NCBI GenBank assembly: GCA_001789205.1
Contig: MFYT01000006.1
Location: 1 to 64,000, forward strand
Origin: Candidatus Raymondbacteria bacterium RIFOXYA2_FULL_49_16
Lineage (GTDB): Bacteria > Fibrobacterota > OXYB2-FULL-49-7 > XYB2-FULL-49-35
DNA length: 64,000 nucleotides
Direction: 5' to 3'
Shown here: positions 56,192-64,000 of the stretch, piece by piece
How the letters are laid out: the number at the start of each line of letters is the position of its first letter
Numbering within the stretch: position 1 is the stretch's first letter
The notes under the pieces: generated by a model
Told to the model about the DNA's origin: nothing
Seen by the model: the letters and a program-made list of their open reading frames with translations, nothing else
Database searches by the model: none
Program-made: the position numbers and the translations under genes

Positions 56192-57157
56192 ATGGCTGCA
56201 ATACAGAAAATCACGGGAATTGTTAATCCCAGGAGTGCGAGCGGAAAAACCGCGCACCGGTTCAGAGACTTGGTGGGTCTGTGCGACAAGCACCTTGGCC
56301 GGGCGGCGGACCGCATCAACTGGAAATTCACCATGAAAAAGGGCCATGCCGAGGAGCTTACCCGCATTGCCCTCGAAGAGGGCGCATCCATCATTCTTTC
56401 CGTGGGCGGCGACGGCACGCACAGCGAAGTGGTCAAAGGTTTTTTTTCCAAGACTGGCGCGGTCATACATCCGGCGGCCAAACTTGCGGTCATTCCACAG
56501 GGAACAGGTGGCGACTTGTCACGCAGCCTGGGATTAACAAGCGGCGCAGAGGCGGGTGTCAAAGCGCTTGCGCAGGGAACGACGATCGCGGTTGACGCGG
56601 GTGCGCTTGAATACACCAGTCTTAACGGCGCAACCGCAAGAACCCATTTTATCAACATTACCTCCATGGGGGTAAGCGGTGTCATCACCAAACTCGCAAA
56701 CAGCGGCCCAAAGTGGCTGGGCGGCAAAACCGTGTTCGCGCTTTCCACCGCACTGGCATTTCTGAAATACAGGAACAGGCCGCTGAGCCTGAGCATTGAC
56801 CATGGCCCGTTTGAAGAGCATGTTGTGGCGTCCCTTGCCGTTGCCAATGGCAGGTTTTTCGGCGGCGGCATGAAGATTGCGCCCACGGCGCTTCTCAACG
56901 ACGGACTTTTTGACGTTGTGTGCATCGGTGATTTCAATTTCTTTGGGTTTTTGCGCCATTCCCGGCATGTCTATGCAGGCGCCCATCTCTCTGAAAAAGG
57001 GTTCTGGTGCAGGCAGGCGCGTACCATCACGGTCAGATCAGACCACGAGATATTCCTCGATGTTGATGGTGAAAACCCGGGTACGCTTCCCGCGACCTGT
57101 ACGGTGCTGCCCCGTGCCATTACCCTGTTCACGGGCCCTGGCGCCGCAATATCCTGA
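56192..57157 (+). CDS. Diacylglycerol kinase family lipid kinase
   Basis: A 321-residue protein of the DagK/YegS fold. The nucleotide-binding motif is SVGGDGTHSEVVKGFF, followed by AVIPQGTGGDLSRSLG. The C-terminal part includes AVANGRFFGGGMKIAPTALLNDGLFDVVCIG and LDVDGENPGTLPATCTVLPRAI. Such enzymes phosphorylate diacylglycerol or related lipids; some act on undecaprenol or long-chain bases, which cannot be decided here. The start at 56192 is weakly preceded. It lies 24 bases after the hypothetical barrel gene. Confidence 0.92.
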   Translation: MAAIQKITGIVNPRSASGKTAHRFRDLVGLCDKHLGRAADRINWKFTMKKGHAEELTRIALEEGASIILSVGGDGTHSEVVKGFFSKTGAVIHPAAKLAVIPQGTGGDLSRSLGLTSGAEAGVKALAQGTTIAVDAGALEYTSLNGATARTHFINITSMGVSGVITKLANSGPKWLGGKTVFALSTALAFLKYRNRPLSLSIDHGPFEEHVVASLAVANGRFFGGGMKIAPTALLNDGLFDVVCIGDFNFFGFLRHSRHVYAGAHLSEKGFWCRQARTITVRSDHEIFLDVDGENPGTLPATCTVLPRAITLFTGPGAAIS

Positions 57158-57222
57158 GAAACCCTTTTTCAGACTTGCTGCAACAGTATATATTACTATT
57201 GGTACAGCACAAGGAGTAACGC

Positions 57223-58485
57223 ATGGACGATCTTTCCCTGTTTCTCAGGTTTGTGGTGGCGCTTGCCATCAGCGTTCTCATGGGTTTGCAGCGCGAATTC
57301 GCGTACGAGCAGCACGACCGCGAATTGCCCACGGGTGTTCGTACCTTTGCCCTCATGGGCCTTATTGGCTGCAGCACGGCCTTTATTTCCGACACGCTTT
57401 CGTCGCCATTGCCCTTTATTATCGCGCTGGGCGTTGTGGGCGCATTTCTAGCCGTCAATTATTATATCGAAGCAGCCCAGGGGCAGGTGGGACTCACCAC
57501 AAAAATGGCCTCAATTTTCACCGTCATTATCGGCGGCATGGCCTACTGGAGCCAGATTGAGGTTCCCATTGCCCTGGGAGTTGTCGCGACCTTTCTGCTC
57601 TCGGCAAAGATTGAGCTCCATTCATTTGTCCAGCACTTAAAGCGCGAAGATGTTGTGGCGGCACTTAAATTCGCGGTCATTTCCGCGGTCATTCTCCCTG
57701 TTTTTCCAGATAGGTCCTTTGGCCCCGAGCCTTTTAATATTTTCAATCCCTTCAAGCTCTGGCTTTTTGTGGTTTTCATCTCAGGCATCAGTTTTATTGG
57801 ATACGTGATGATCAAAATTGTCGGGTCTAAAAAGGGCATAGGCATTACCGGGTTTTTTGGAGGCATAGCATCGAGCACAGCCGTTACCCTCAGTTTTACC
57901 CAGCGCAGTGTCGAGAACCAGGAATATTCCACCTCATTCGCTTTTGCCATTGTGCTTGCCTGGACCATTATGTTCATACGGCTGCTCGCAGTGGTTGCTT
58001 TCCTGAATGTGAGCCTTGTGCCGCTGTTGGTTATGCCGGTGGTTGTTTCCGTGATCGTGGGGCTTTCCTACTGCATCTATCTTTTCAAGTCTCAGAGTTA
58101 TGGACAGCAGAAGGAGGATGTTGCGTTCACCAATCCTTTTGAAGTGGTGCCCGCGGTAAAATTTGTGCTTATTTTTATTGTCATTCTTCTTGTTTCAAAA
58201 GTCGCACAGCTCTATTGGGGCAACTTCGGCGTATATATATCAAGTTTCTTTGCCGGTTTGGCTGATGTGGACGCCATTGCCTTTTCCATGGCAAAGTTGA
58301 GCAAAGGGCCTGAAGGGCTCACCATTGCGATTGCGTCAAAAGCCATTGTTCTTGCCGCTGTGGCAAACACTCTGGTAAAGGGTACAATTGTGTGTGTGAG
58401 TGGCGCGCCTGCTCTCAGAAAAGCGATTTTGCCAGGATTTATTCTTATCACTGTTGCGGCCACTGCGGTCATCTTCTTTATGTAG
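57223..58485 (+). CDS. MgtC/SapB family membrane protein with DUF4010
   Basis: A 420-residue membrane protein. The N-terminal MgtC/SapB part (LRFVVALAISVLMGLQREFA, GVRTFALMGLIGC) is followed by the larger DUF4010 part (GGIASSTAVTLSFTQRS, WGNFGVYISSFFAGLADVDAIAFSMAKLSKG). About 12 hydrophobic segments are present. Relatives are related to magnesium or acid-stress adaptation, but the transport activity of the DUF4010 form is unproven. AAGGAG 8-13 bases upstream supports the ATG. It is convergent with the nitroreductase gene. Confidence 0.92.
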   Translation: MDDLSLFLRFVVALAISVLMGLQREFAYEQHDRELPTGVRTFALMGLIGCSTAFISDTLSSPLPFIIALGVVGAFLAVNYYIEAAQGQVGLTTKMASIFTVIIGGMAYWSQIEVPIALGVVATFLLSAKIELHSFVQHLKREDVVAALKFAVISAVILPVFPDRSFGPEPFNIFNPFKLWLFVVFISGISFIGYVMIKIVGSKKGIGITGFFGGIASSTAVTLSFTQRSVENQEYSTSFAFAIVLAWTIMFIRLLAVVAFLNVSLVPLLVMPVVVSVIVGLSYCIYLFKSQSYGQQKEDVAFTNPFEVVPAVKFVLIFIVILLVSKVAQLYWGNFGVYISSFFAGLADVDAIAFSMAKLSKGPEGLTIAIASKAIVLAAVANTLVKGTIVCVSGAPALRKAILPGFILITVAATAVIFFM

Positions 58486-58523
58486 ACAACTCCTGGCGAA
58501 TTGACAATTTTTTCTTACAATCT

Positions 58524-58958
58524 TTATAAAAGTAACGCCTCCAAAGGCTCTCTTTCCTGCAATTCAAGCTCCCGCTCTCTCAGCTGCAAGGGTAGTGTTG
58601 CCTGAAGGGTGAAATTTCCCATGGCAAGTCCAAGGTCGTATAGCGCCCAGCGGTTGGGATCGCCGTTTTCCATGGTTGTTTTGACCACTGTTAAAACCAG
58701 CAAAGGCGCGCTACCTGCCCACGTTTTGTTCCGGTCAGTAAGGCAGGCGAAGAGTTGTGCATGGCGCGGGGCGTCTTTTTTTTGCGCATAGACAAACCGC
58801 CATGGCTGTTCGTTCATGGCAGACGCTGCCCAGCGCGCCGCTTCAAACAGGGAGAGGATGGTTTCCTTTTCAATGGCCTTGTCCGCAAAGGCGCGGGGGC
58901 TCCAGCGCTTGCTGATGAAGGCGTGGACAGGATGGCCAACAAATGGTACGGGTTTCAT
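58524..58958 (-). CDS. Truncated nitroreductase-family protein
   Basis: A 144-residue protein from ATG 58958 with GGAGA upstream. The N-terminal FMN-binding half is intact: HAFISKRWSPRAFADKAI, FEAARWAASAMNEQPWRFVYAQ. LYDLGLAMGNFTLQAT follows, where family members continue for a further 50-60 residues. Here it ends in LPLQLRERELELQEREPLEALLL, a charged low-complexity tail unlike the family. The C-terminal flavin contacts are therefore missing. It is probably inactive or a different protein. An upstream in-frame start exists at 59054, but it lacks support. Confidence 0.75.
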   Translation of the reverse strand: MKPVPFVGHPVHAFISKRWSPRAFADKAIEKETILSLFEAARWAASAMNEQPWRFVYAQKKDAPRHAQLFACLTDRNKTWAGSAPLLVLTVVKTTMENGDPNRWALYDLGLAMGNFTLQATLPLQLRERELELQEREPLEALLL

Positions 58959-59099
58959 ATGTGTCTCCAAAGCTCTGTAAGAGATCGTGAGTGACCGTTT
59001 TCCAGGAAGAATATAGCAGATGAAATGAGAATTTTCAAGACACTTATCCCTCACCGGCCGTTTTGATATCCGCCTTTGGCGGACTATTCGACGCTCGGT

Positions 59100-61607
59100 C
59101 TACCTCCACTCATGCCTGGGATATCTCCGTGACAGCGTTTTCTTCAACTCCGGATAATGCTTTTCCCAAAATCCTGCCAGATCATTCGTGACCTGAACAG
59201 GTCTGTGGTTTGGCGCAAGTATCTCAAGCAGCACGGTTGCCCTGCCATTGGCGATTTTCGGTGACGCATTCATGCCGTAAAAATCCTGGATTCGTGACCT
59301 GCCCTTAGGCTCCTGACCCACTGTATATGTAATAGGCATGCGCCTGCCATTGGGCAGTTGAATATGAGACGGCGCCATGGAGTCAACAAAGTGTGATTTG
59401 CTCCCAAGAATTCTACGGATAACAGGTAACACTTCTTTTTCCCGCACAGCATTGTATCGCGTTTCCCCGGCACAGAGCTCTTTAATAATCAGTTTTTTAT
59501 CATCATCGCCCATTTGCGGCAGGTTTTGTTCAGGGAAAATTGACGCAACCCAGCGAATGCGGTCAATATATGCCTGGGTTTCCTCGTCAAAGCCATTGAG
59601 AGCTAGATTTTTATCAACAATGTAATGTGCGAGAAATTCAGCCGCAGCTTCTGGATCAGGCTGGTCGTTTAGTTTGTCTTCAATGAGCACCCCAAGGCAG
59701 AAAGTTTTGGTGCGCTGTTCAACTGCTTTGCGCTCAGCATTATACGAAAAATTGGTTTGTGAGCGCCAGTTATCAGGAAAGAGTTCGAGTAACCAATCTT
59801 CCTCTATGCCGCAGCAGAGCGTTAAAATGGTTTTTGGCTGCTGGCCCCTGTTGCGTACTTCGCGTACTTCTGTTGCCACCAGGAATTGGGCGCCGCGCGC
59901 AGCGCTCTCGCGGGCAAGTTCGCCCCTGCGTCCGTCACGAAACTCGCATTGAAGCGTGCCCATGTCGCGGCGGCGGGCAAGCCGGTCAGGATAGGAGAGC
60001 AGCAGGGCCTTTGACAATGCGTGCGGATCTTCGGCATTATCGCGCGTGTGCATGCGCTGGTGGCGCAACAGGTTCAGGAAATAAGCCTGTGTACGAAGGA
60101 CCTGGCGTGCAGCGCCAGCATTGAGCCCAAGCCTGGTACATATGGTTATATCAAAATGGGATTGCTCAGCGCGATCTATCAGATACGCTAATGCGTTAAA
60201 ATCAGATCCGTGTTCGCGCATGGCTGAACGGTCGGGCAGATCGGGTTTGCCTGTTAACACCTGCCGCTCGGTCAGAACAGCGGCTGCAAGCGCGCCCATT
60301 TTTGGTACCCCGCGTTTGACGGATTCAAGCAAAAGCCGTGACAGCCGGGGGTGGGCTGGCAGTTTTGCCATTGCAGTGCCGTCGGCCGTGACTGAGCCAT
60401 CGGCTTTGAGCGCGCCAAGCTCAACAAGCGTTTCAAACCCTGCCTTGAGCGCAATTTCAGGAGGCGGTTCAAACCAGGGGAATGTTGATACGTCATTGAC
60501 CCCCATCATCTTTACGTTCAGCAGGGCTTCGCACAGATCAATGCGCGCCACTTCAGGCTGGGTGCGCGGGCTGCGTGTGTCATGATTTGCCTGGCTCCAC
60601 AGGCGTATGCAGATGCCCGGTGCTTCGCGGCCAGCGCGTCCTGCGCGCTGTGCAGCAGATGCCTGGCTTATGGTCTCAACATAGAGGGTGTTAAAGCCTC
60701 TGTTCGGGTCGTACCTGTTTATACGCGCAAGGCCGCTGTCCACAACATGGCGCACGCCAGGAATAGTAAGCGAGGTTTCGGCAATGTTTGTGGCAACAAT
60801 GATTTTGCGGCGGTCCGTTGGTTCCATGACGCGCTGCTGCTGGTGTGGCGGCAGATCGCCGTACAAGGGAAAGAGTGTGCAGAGTTCGGGCAAATGTGCG
60901 TTGCGCACTGCTTCGACCGTGCGCCGTATTTCATAGGCGCCGGGCATAAAGATCAGAATGTCGCCTGTTTCTGTGTTCATAAGCTGACGAACCGCCGTTA
61001 CCGCATTGTCCCATGGCGGTGATTCGCGGCCAACAGCAGAGTAGCGTATGTCAACAGGAAAGACGCGGCCCTCCGTATGCACGGTCACGCTGTTTTCAAG
61101 ATAGGCTGCAAGAGGCCCTGGTTCGAGCGTGGCAGACATAACAATAATTTTGAGGTCAGGCCTGCGTTCAATTTGCAATTGGCGCGTCAAGGCCAGGCCA
61201 AGGTCTGTTGTCAGGCTTCGTTCGTGGAATTCATCAAAGATTATTGTTGAAACATTTTTTAATGAATGGTCATGCAAAAGTCTGCGAGGCAGAATGCCTT
61301 CGGTAATGAACAGCACGCGCGTGTCATCCGAAACTGCGCTTTCAAACCTGGTCTGGAAGCCTATTGCCTCGCCGAGTTTTACATTGCGCTCGGAGGCAAC
61401 GCGCGCTGCAAGCATTCGCGCGGCAATTCTGCGCGGCTGCAGAACAAGGATTTGGCCCTGTGCTATATCGGAATCAAGAACAAACTGCGGCACCTGGGTC
61501 GATTTGCCGCTGCCGGTTGGCGCGTGGAGTATCAGGCGGTTTTTTTCGCGCAGGGCTGAAACAATCTGTTCTTTGACATCGTAGATGGGGAGCGTAGAAG
61601 GATTCAT
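59100..61607 (-). CDS. hrpB: ATP-dependent RNA/DNA helicase HrpB
   Basis: An 835-residue DEAH/RHA helicase. Motifs are PTGSGKSTQVPQFV (I), LQPRRIAARMLA (Ia), DEFHER (II; HrpB family), SATLE (III), LIFMPGAYEI, TNIAETSLTIPG and QRAGRAGREAPG (VI). The C-terminal HrpB-specific portion is about residues 420-830 and includes LAYLIDRAEQSHFDI. HrpB function is poorly defined; HrpA relatives act in mRNA processing and stalled ribosome rescue. Length matches the family. It is preceded by a hairpin at 61621-61642. Confidence 0.95.
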   Translation of the reverse strand: MNPSTLPIYDVKEQIVSALREKNRLILHAPTGSGKSTQVPQFVLDSDIAQGQILVLQPRRIAARMLAARVASERNVKLGEAIGFQTRFESAVSDDTRVLFITEGILPRRLLHDHSLKNVSTIIFDEFHERSLTTDLGLALTRQLQIERRPDLKIIVMSATLEPGPLAAYLENSVTVHTEGRVFPVDIRYSAVGRESPPWDNAVTAVRQLMNTETGDILIFMPGAYEIRRTVEAVRNAHLPELCTLFPLYGDLPPHQQQRVMEPTDRRKIIVATNIAETSLTIPGVRHVVDSGLARINRYDPNRGFNTLYVETISQASAAQRAGRAGREAPGICIRLWSQANHDTRSPRTQPEVARIDLCEALLNVKMMGVNDVSTFPWFEPPPEIALKAGFETLVELGALKADGSVTADGTAMAKLPAHPRLSRLLLESVKRGVPKMGALAAAVLTERQVLTGKPDLPDRSAMREHGSDFNALAYLIDRAEQSHFDITICTRLGLNAGAARQVLRTQAYFLNLLRHQRMHTRDNAEDPHALSKALLLSYPDRLARRRDMGTLQCEFRDGRRGELARESAARGAQFLVATEVREVRNRGQQPKTILTLCCGIEEDWLLELFPDNWRSQTNFSYNAERKAVEQRTKTFCLGVLIEDKLNDQPDPEAAAEFLAHYIVDKNLALNGFDEETQAYIDRIRWVASIFPEQNLPQMGDDDKKLIIKELCAGETRYNAVREKEVLPVIRRILGSKSHFVDSMAPSHIQLPNGRRMPITYTVGQEPKGRSRIQDFYGMNASPKIANGRATVLLEILAPNHRPVQVTNDLAGFWEKHYPELKKTLSRRYPRHEWR

Positions 61608-61620
61608 GGGCGCATCTTTT

Positions 61621-61642
61621 CCGGCAGCACGGAGGCTGCCGG
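61621..61642 (-). promoter_or_regulatory. Hairpin upstream of hrpB
   Basis: CCGGCAGC (61621-61628) and GCTGCCGG (61635-61642) form a perfect eight-base stem with loop ACGGAG. On the - strand it lies about 13 bases ahead of the hrpB start codon. It may fold in the leader and affect translation, or end an upstream transcript; no U-run follows on that strand, so a terminator role is not favoured. Confidence 0.4.
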
Positions 61643-61754
61643 GTGATCAGTTATTTCTGTTTTTTTTTGGGCCAGGGACGGCCCATAAATCGAGACCGTC
61701 TTTGGTCTTATGATCAAGCGGCACCCTCCGCGTTGCCGCATTCATCAGGGGGGA

Positions 61755-62945
61755 TCAAATTACCCTGCATATAATGCATTTTAAATACGCTGATTCAGGA
61801 CACGAGGCAAGTACGGGATGGTCTGGGGGTTGGCCGCGCACTTCGAGTATCTGCACATTCCTGTTTTCGCGCGCAGCGGCATTGCTGATGACGCGAATGA
61901 GTTCCTGATCTGACACACGGCCAGAGCAGCTGCACGAGACAAAAATAGCGTTTTCAGCGCATATTTTAAGCGCCTGTGAATTCAGCTGTGTATAGCCTTT
62001 GAGCGCCTGGTCCACCCCGCGTGACGATTGGGCAAACCGGGGAGGGTCAAGCACAACGAGGCCGAAGCTTTCGTGGTCAGAAGCCATTTTATCAAGCATT
62101 TTAAAAGCATCGCTCCGGACCCAGGTAATATTCCGCAGGTTGTTCAGGGAGGCGTTTTGCCCGGCAAGGGCAAGCGCGTTCTCTGAGGAATCAATGGCTG
62201 TCACTTCAACGGCGCCGGCTTTTGCCAGATTTAGGGAAAAGCCGCCCGAATAACAGCAGATATCGAGACAGCGTCTGCCCACCGCATAAGCGGCCGCGGC
62301 CTTCCGGTTGTCGCGCTGGTCAAGGTAATAGCCTGTTTTATGTCCAGTGTGCAGGTCCACAAGAAATGAAATATTGTTTTCGACAATGGTAACGGGGCCT
62401 TCGGGCATGTTTCCCCGGATCAGTTGGTCCTGTGCTTCAATACCTTCGAGTTCGCGCATGCCTTTTTCAGTGCGCAGATACACAACCGCTGGCTGCAGCA
62501 GAGTAACAAGCGAATCGACGATAAGGTCCTGTTGGAGGAAAAGACCCAGAGAAGTGAATTGAACCGCAAGAATGTCGCGATAGCGATCAACGACAAGACC
62601 GGAGAGCATGTCACCTTCGCTGAAGACGAGTCTGCACCCAGTTTCCTGACCCATGAGCCCAAGGCTTGAACGCAGATGTATTGCACATGCGATTCGGTTG
62701 TGCCAGAAATCGTGTGTGAGTCTGACTTCTTGGTCCCACGAATAGAGGCGAACGCGGATCTGGCTGTTGGCATTGTACAGGCCATGGGCCACAAAAGCGC
62801 CGGTTCCGGAGATAACCGTGACTTCCGCGCCATTGGCAGGTTTGCCTTCTATACGGTCAACAGCGCCTGAGAAAAGCCATGGGTGGCGGCCAAACGCAGG
62901 GCCCTCACGTCCGGTCTTGAGATATACGCGCGGTAATTCAGCCAC
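61755..62945 (-). CDS. rlmI: Class I SAM-dependent rRNA methyltransferase RlmI-like
   Basis: A 396-residue protein, start GTG 62945. An N-terminal PUA domain (VYLKTGREGPAFGRHPWLFSGAVDRIEG) is followed by an RlmI-type linker and the Rossmann domain: LDLHTGHKTGYYLDQRDNRKAA, LDICCYSGGFSLNLAKAGA, VTAIDSSENAL and LVVLDPPRFAQSSRGVDQALKGYTQLN. A second conserved cysteine lies in FVSCSCSGRVSD. E. coli RlmI methylates C1962 of 23S rRNA; the same reaction is likely, though related enzymes exist. It starts 12 bases after serA. Confidence 0.93.
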   Translation of the reverse strand: MAELPRVYLKTGREGPAFGRHPWLFSGAVDRIEGKPANGAEVTVISGTGAFVAHGLYNANSQIRVRLYSWDQEVRLTHDFWHNRIACAIHLRSSLGLMGQETGCRLVFSEGDMLSGLVVDRYRDILAVQFTSLGLFLQQDLIVDSLVTLLQPAVVYLRTEKGMRELEGIEAQDQLIRGNMPEGPVTIVENNISFLVDLHTGHKTGYYLDQRDNRKAAAAYAVGRRCLDICCYSGGFSLNLAKAGAVEVTAIDSSENALALAGQNASLNNLRNITWVRSDAFKMLDKMASDHESFGLVVLDPPRFAQSSRGVDQALKGYTQLNSQALKICAENAIFVSCSCSGRVSDQELIRVISNAAARENRNVQILEVRGQPPDHPVLASCPESAYLKCIICRVI

Positions 62946-62957
62946 AGCGTTGATTGT

Positions 62958-64000
62958 TTACGCGGCCTTTATAATACGGACTTTAATGACACCATTGATG
63001 GCTTCGAGTTTCCTCGTCACATTCTCGCCCACGTCGCCATCGATGTCCACGATGTTGTAGGCATAGTCGCCCCTGCTCTTATTGAGCATTTCAGCGATGT
63101 TCATTTTCGCATCGGCAAGGGCTGTGGTGAACTGGCCCACCATGTTGGGTATGTTTTTATTGATGATGGAAATGCGCGTTTTGCCCGAGCGTTCCAATTG
63201 GCAGGCCGGGAAGTTGACTGAATTGGTGACATTGCCATTTTCAAGAAAATCCCGTACCTGGTTTGCCACCATGATTGCGCAGTTGTCCTCTGCCTCGGGT
63301 GTGGACGCGCCCAGGTGGGGGAAGCAGGTGACATTGGGGGCCTGGAGAATGGCTTCGTTGCCGAAATCAGAGACATAATGGGCGATTTTGCCCTCCTTGA
63401 GCGCGGCGATAAGCGCGGCTTCATCAACCAGCGCGTCGCGCGACAGATTCACAATGCGCACGCCTTTTTTCATGAGGCTGATTTTTTCGGCATTGATGAG
63501 GTGCTTGGTTTTATCAGACAGGGGCACGTGGACGGTGATATAGTCGGAATTGGCCACCAGCGCGTCGAGGCTGCGCGCTTTTTTCACATCGTGCGAAAGG
63601 CTCCAGGCCGCTTCGACCGAAATATAGGGGTCAAATCCTTCAACATCCATGCCCAAGGCCAGTGCGCTGTTGGCGACCATGACGCCTATGGCGCCAAGAC
63701 CTATGACGCCCAGTTTTTTTCCCAGGAGCTCGGGACCCACGAATTGCGACTTGTCCTTTTCGATCATTTTGGAGATTTCAGCGCCTTTGCCCGCAAGGCC
63801 GCGTGCATAGGCCAGGGCGTCGGCAATGCGGCGCGAGCTGATGAGAAGCCCGAGGATTGCCAGTTCCTTGACCGCGTTTGCGTTTGCGCCGGGTGTATTA
63901 AAGACAACAATACCCTGTTCAGAACATGCATCAACAGGAATATTGTTGACGCCTGCGCCGGCCCGGCCAATGGCCTTGAGCGTGGCAGGCATTTTGCCGT
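62958..64000 (-). CDS. serA: D-3-phosphoglycerate dehydrogenase (partial, N terminus off the window)
   Basis: At least 344 residues are seen; the 5' end runs beyond position 64000. The NAD domain contains AIGRAGAGVNNIPVDACSEQGIVVFNTPGANANAVKELAI and KLGVIGLGAIGVMVANSALALGMDVEGFDPYIS. Catalytic residues are Arg in NLSRDALVDE, Glu in FGNEAIL and His in CFPHLGAST. A C-terminal ACT domain begins near TRISIINKNIPNMVGQ. The enzyme makes 3-phosphohydroxypyruvate, the first step of serine synthesis, and the ACT domain may permit serine feedback. The true start must be beyond the edge because the substrate-binding domain is short. Confidence 0.95.
   Translation of the reverse strand, partial: GKMPATLKAIGRAGAGVNNIPVDACSEQGIVVFNTPGANANAVKELAILGLLISSRRIADALAYARGLAGKGAEISKMIEKDKSQFVGPELLGKKLGVIGLGAIGVMVANSALALGMDVEGFDPYISVEAAWSLSHDVKKARSLDALVANSDYITVHVPLSDKTKHLINAEKISLMKKGVRIVNLSRDALVDEAALIAALKEGKIAHYVSDFGNEAILQAPNVTCFPHLGASTPEAEDNCAIMVANQVRDFLENGNVTNSVNFPACQLERSGKTRISIINKNIPNMVGQFTTALADAKMNIAEMLNKSRGDYAYNIVDIDGDVGENVTRKLEAINGVIKVRIIKAA

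Noticed and set aside
56185-56937. A 250-residue frame on the - strand opposite the lipid kinase
   Set aside because: The + strand frame has the whole kinase motif set; the opposite frame has Pro/Ser/Ala bias typical of antisense reading.
61621-61642. The hairpin upstream of hrpB as a terminator for rlmI
   Set aside because: No uridine run follows on the - strand; kept only as a possible leader structure.
1-64000. Search for tRNA, rRNA, riboswitches, integrases, transposases and prophage genes
   Set aside because: None could be recognised by reading; a covariance-model and transposase search would be needed to exclude weak cases.

Overview
This 64 kb window is bacterial chromosome from a Gram-negative (diderm) organism. 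LptC and LptE lipoproteins, a lipid A type acyltransferase, several lipobox-bearing lipoproteins and beta-barrel-like proteins indicate an outer membrane. Several secreted proteins at the left end finish in a FlgD-Ig-like / type IX (Por) sorting domain. Together with a short sigma-70 factor lacking region 1.1 and LPP20/CsgG-like envelope genes, this points to the Fibrobacterota-Chlorobi-Bacteroidota superphylum, perhaps a Fibrobacterota/Chitinivibrionia-like or uncultured relative. That placement is inference; there is no rRNA gene in the window. A giant BadF/HgdC-type CoA-dehydratase activase suggests anaerobic metabolism. No CRISPR array, tRNA, rRNA, prophage or intact insertion sequence was seen.

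Layout. Positions 1-7.7 kb hold a surface/secretion cluster on the + strand: two tandem paralogous secreted proteins, two alpha/beta-hydrolases and a Tat-signal DUF362 protein, all with C-terminal sorting domains. From 7.7 to 13.8 kb, on the - strand, come hflKC, a YciH/SUI1 factor, a DOMON protein, a glyoxalase-fold protein, a GH2 glycosidase and a sigma factor. From 13.8 to 26.2 kb there is a long - strand run: envelope genes (lptC, LpxL-type acyltransferase, M28 glutaminyl-cyclase-like enzyme), dksA-like, then ileS, punA, DUF167, divIVA, yggT and yggS in an order recalling the ylm-divIVA-ileS block of other phyla, then accessory membrane and methyltransferase genes. From 26.3 to 32.5 kb there are BatD-like, PHP, PilZ, rlmH and HDOD genes. 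From 33 to 39.2 kb lies a five-gene envelope operon (LPP20 lipoprotein, barrel protein, DUF6175-like, LPP20+CsgG/TolB-like, FecR).

From 39.3 to 44.3 kb is a signalling island: a decayed propeller gene, a hybrid histidine kinase, a frameshifted cheD and a FIST sensor. From 44.3 to 50.3 kb are a MauE-like/rhodanese/DUF1573 trio and the 1422-residue activase. From 50.3 to 52.2 kb is an accessory patch with a broken DUF4143 ATPase and a remarkable 84-residue stand-alone sigma region 4 protein. From 52.2 to 64 kb are a macro-domain protein, lptE, dapF, an EEP-family lipoprotein, a lipid kinase, an MgtC/DUF4010 protein, a truncated nitroreductase, hrpB, rlmI and serA, which runs off the right edge.

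The most unusual signal is the pair formed by the full sigma factor (12855-13703) and the sigma-4-only gene (51620-51874). They share the first five residues, region 4 and the C-terminal tail. They also share a promoter of identical geometry and a 3' untranslated block almost identical over about 29 bases, followed by a terminator. This looks like a gene duplicated with its regulatory shell and internally deleted, then kept; a regulator that competes with or titrates the parent sigma factor is a reasonable hypothesis.
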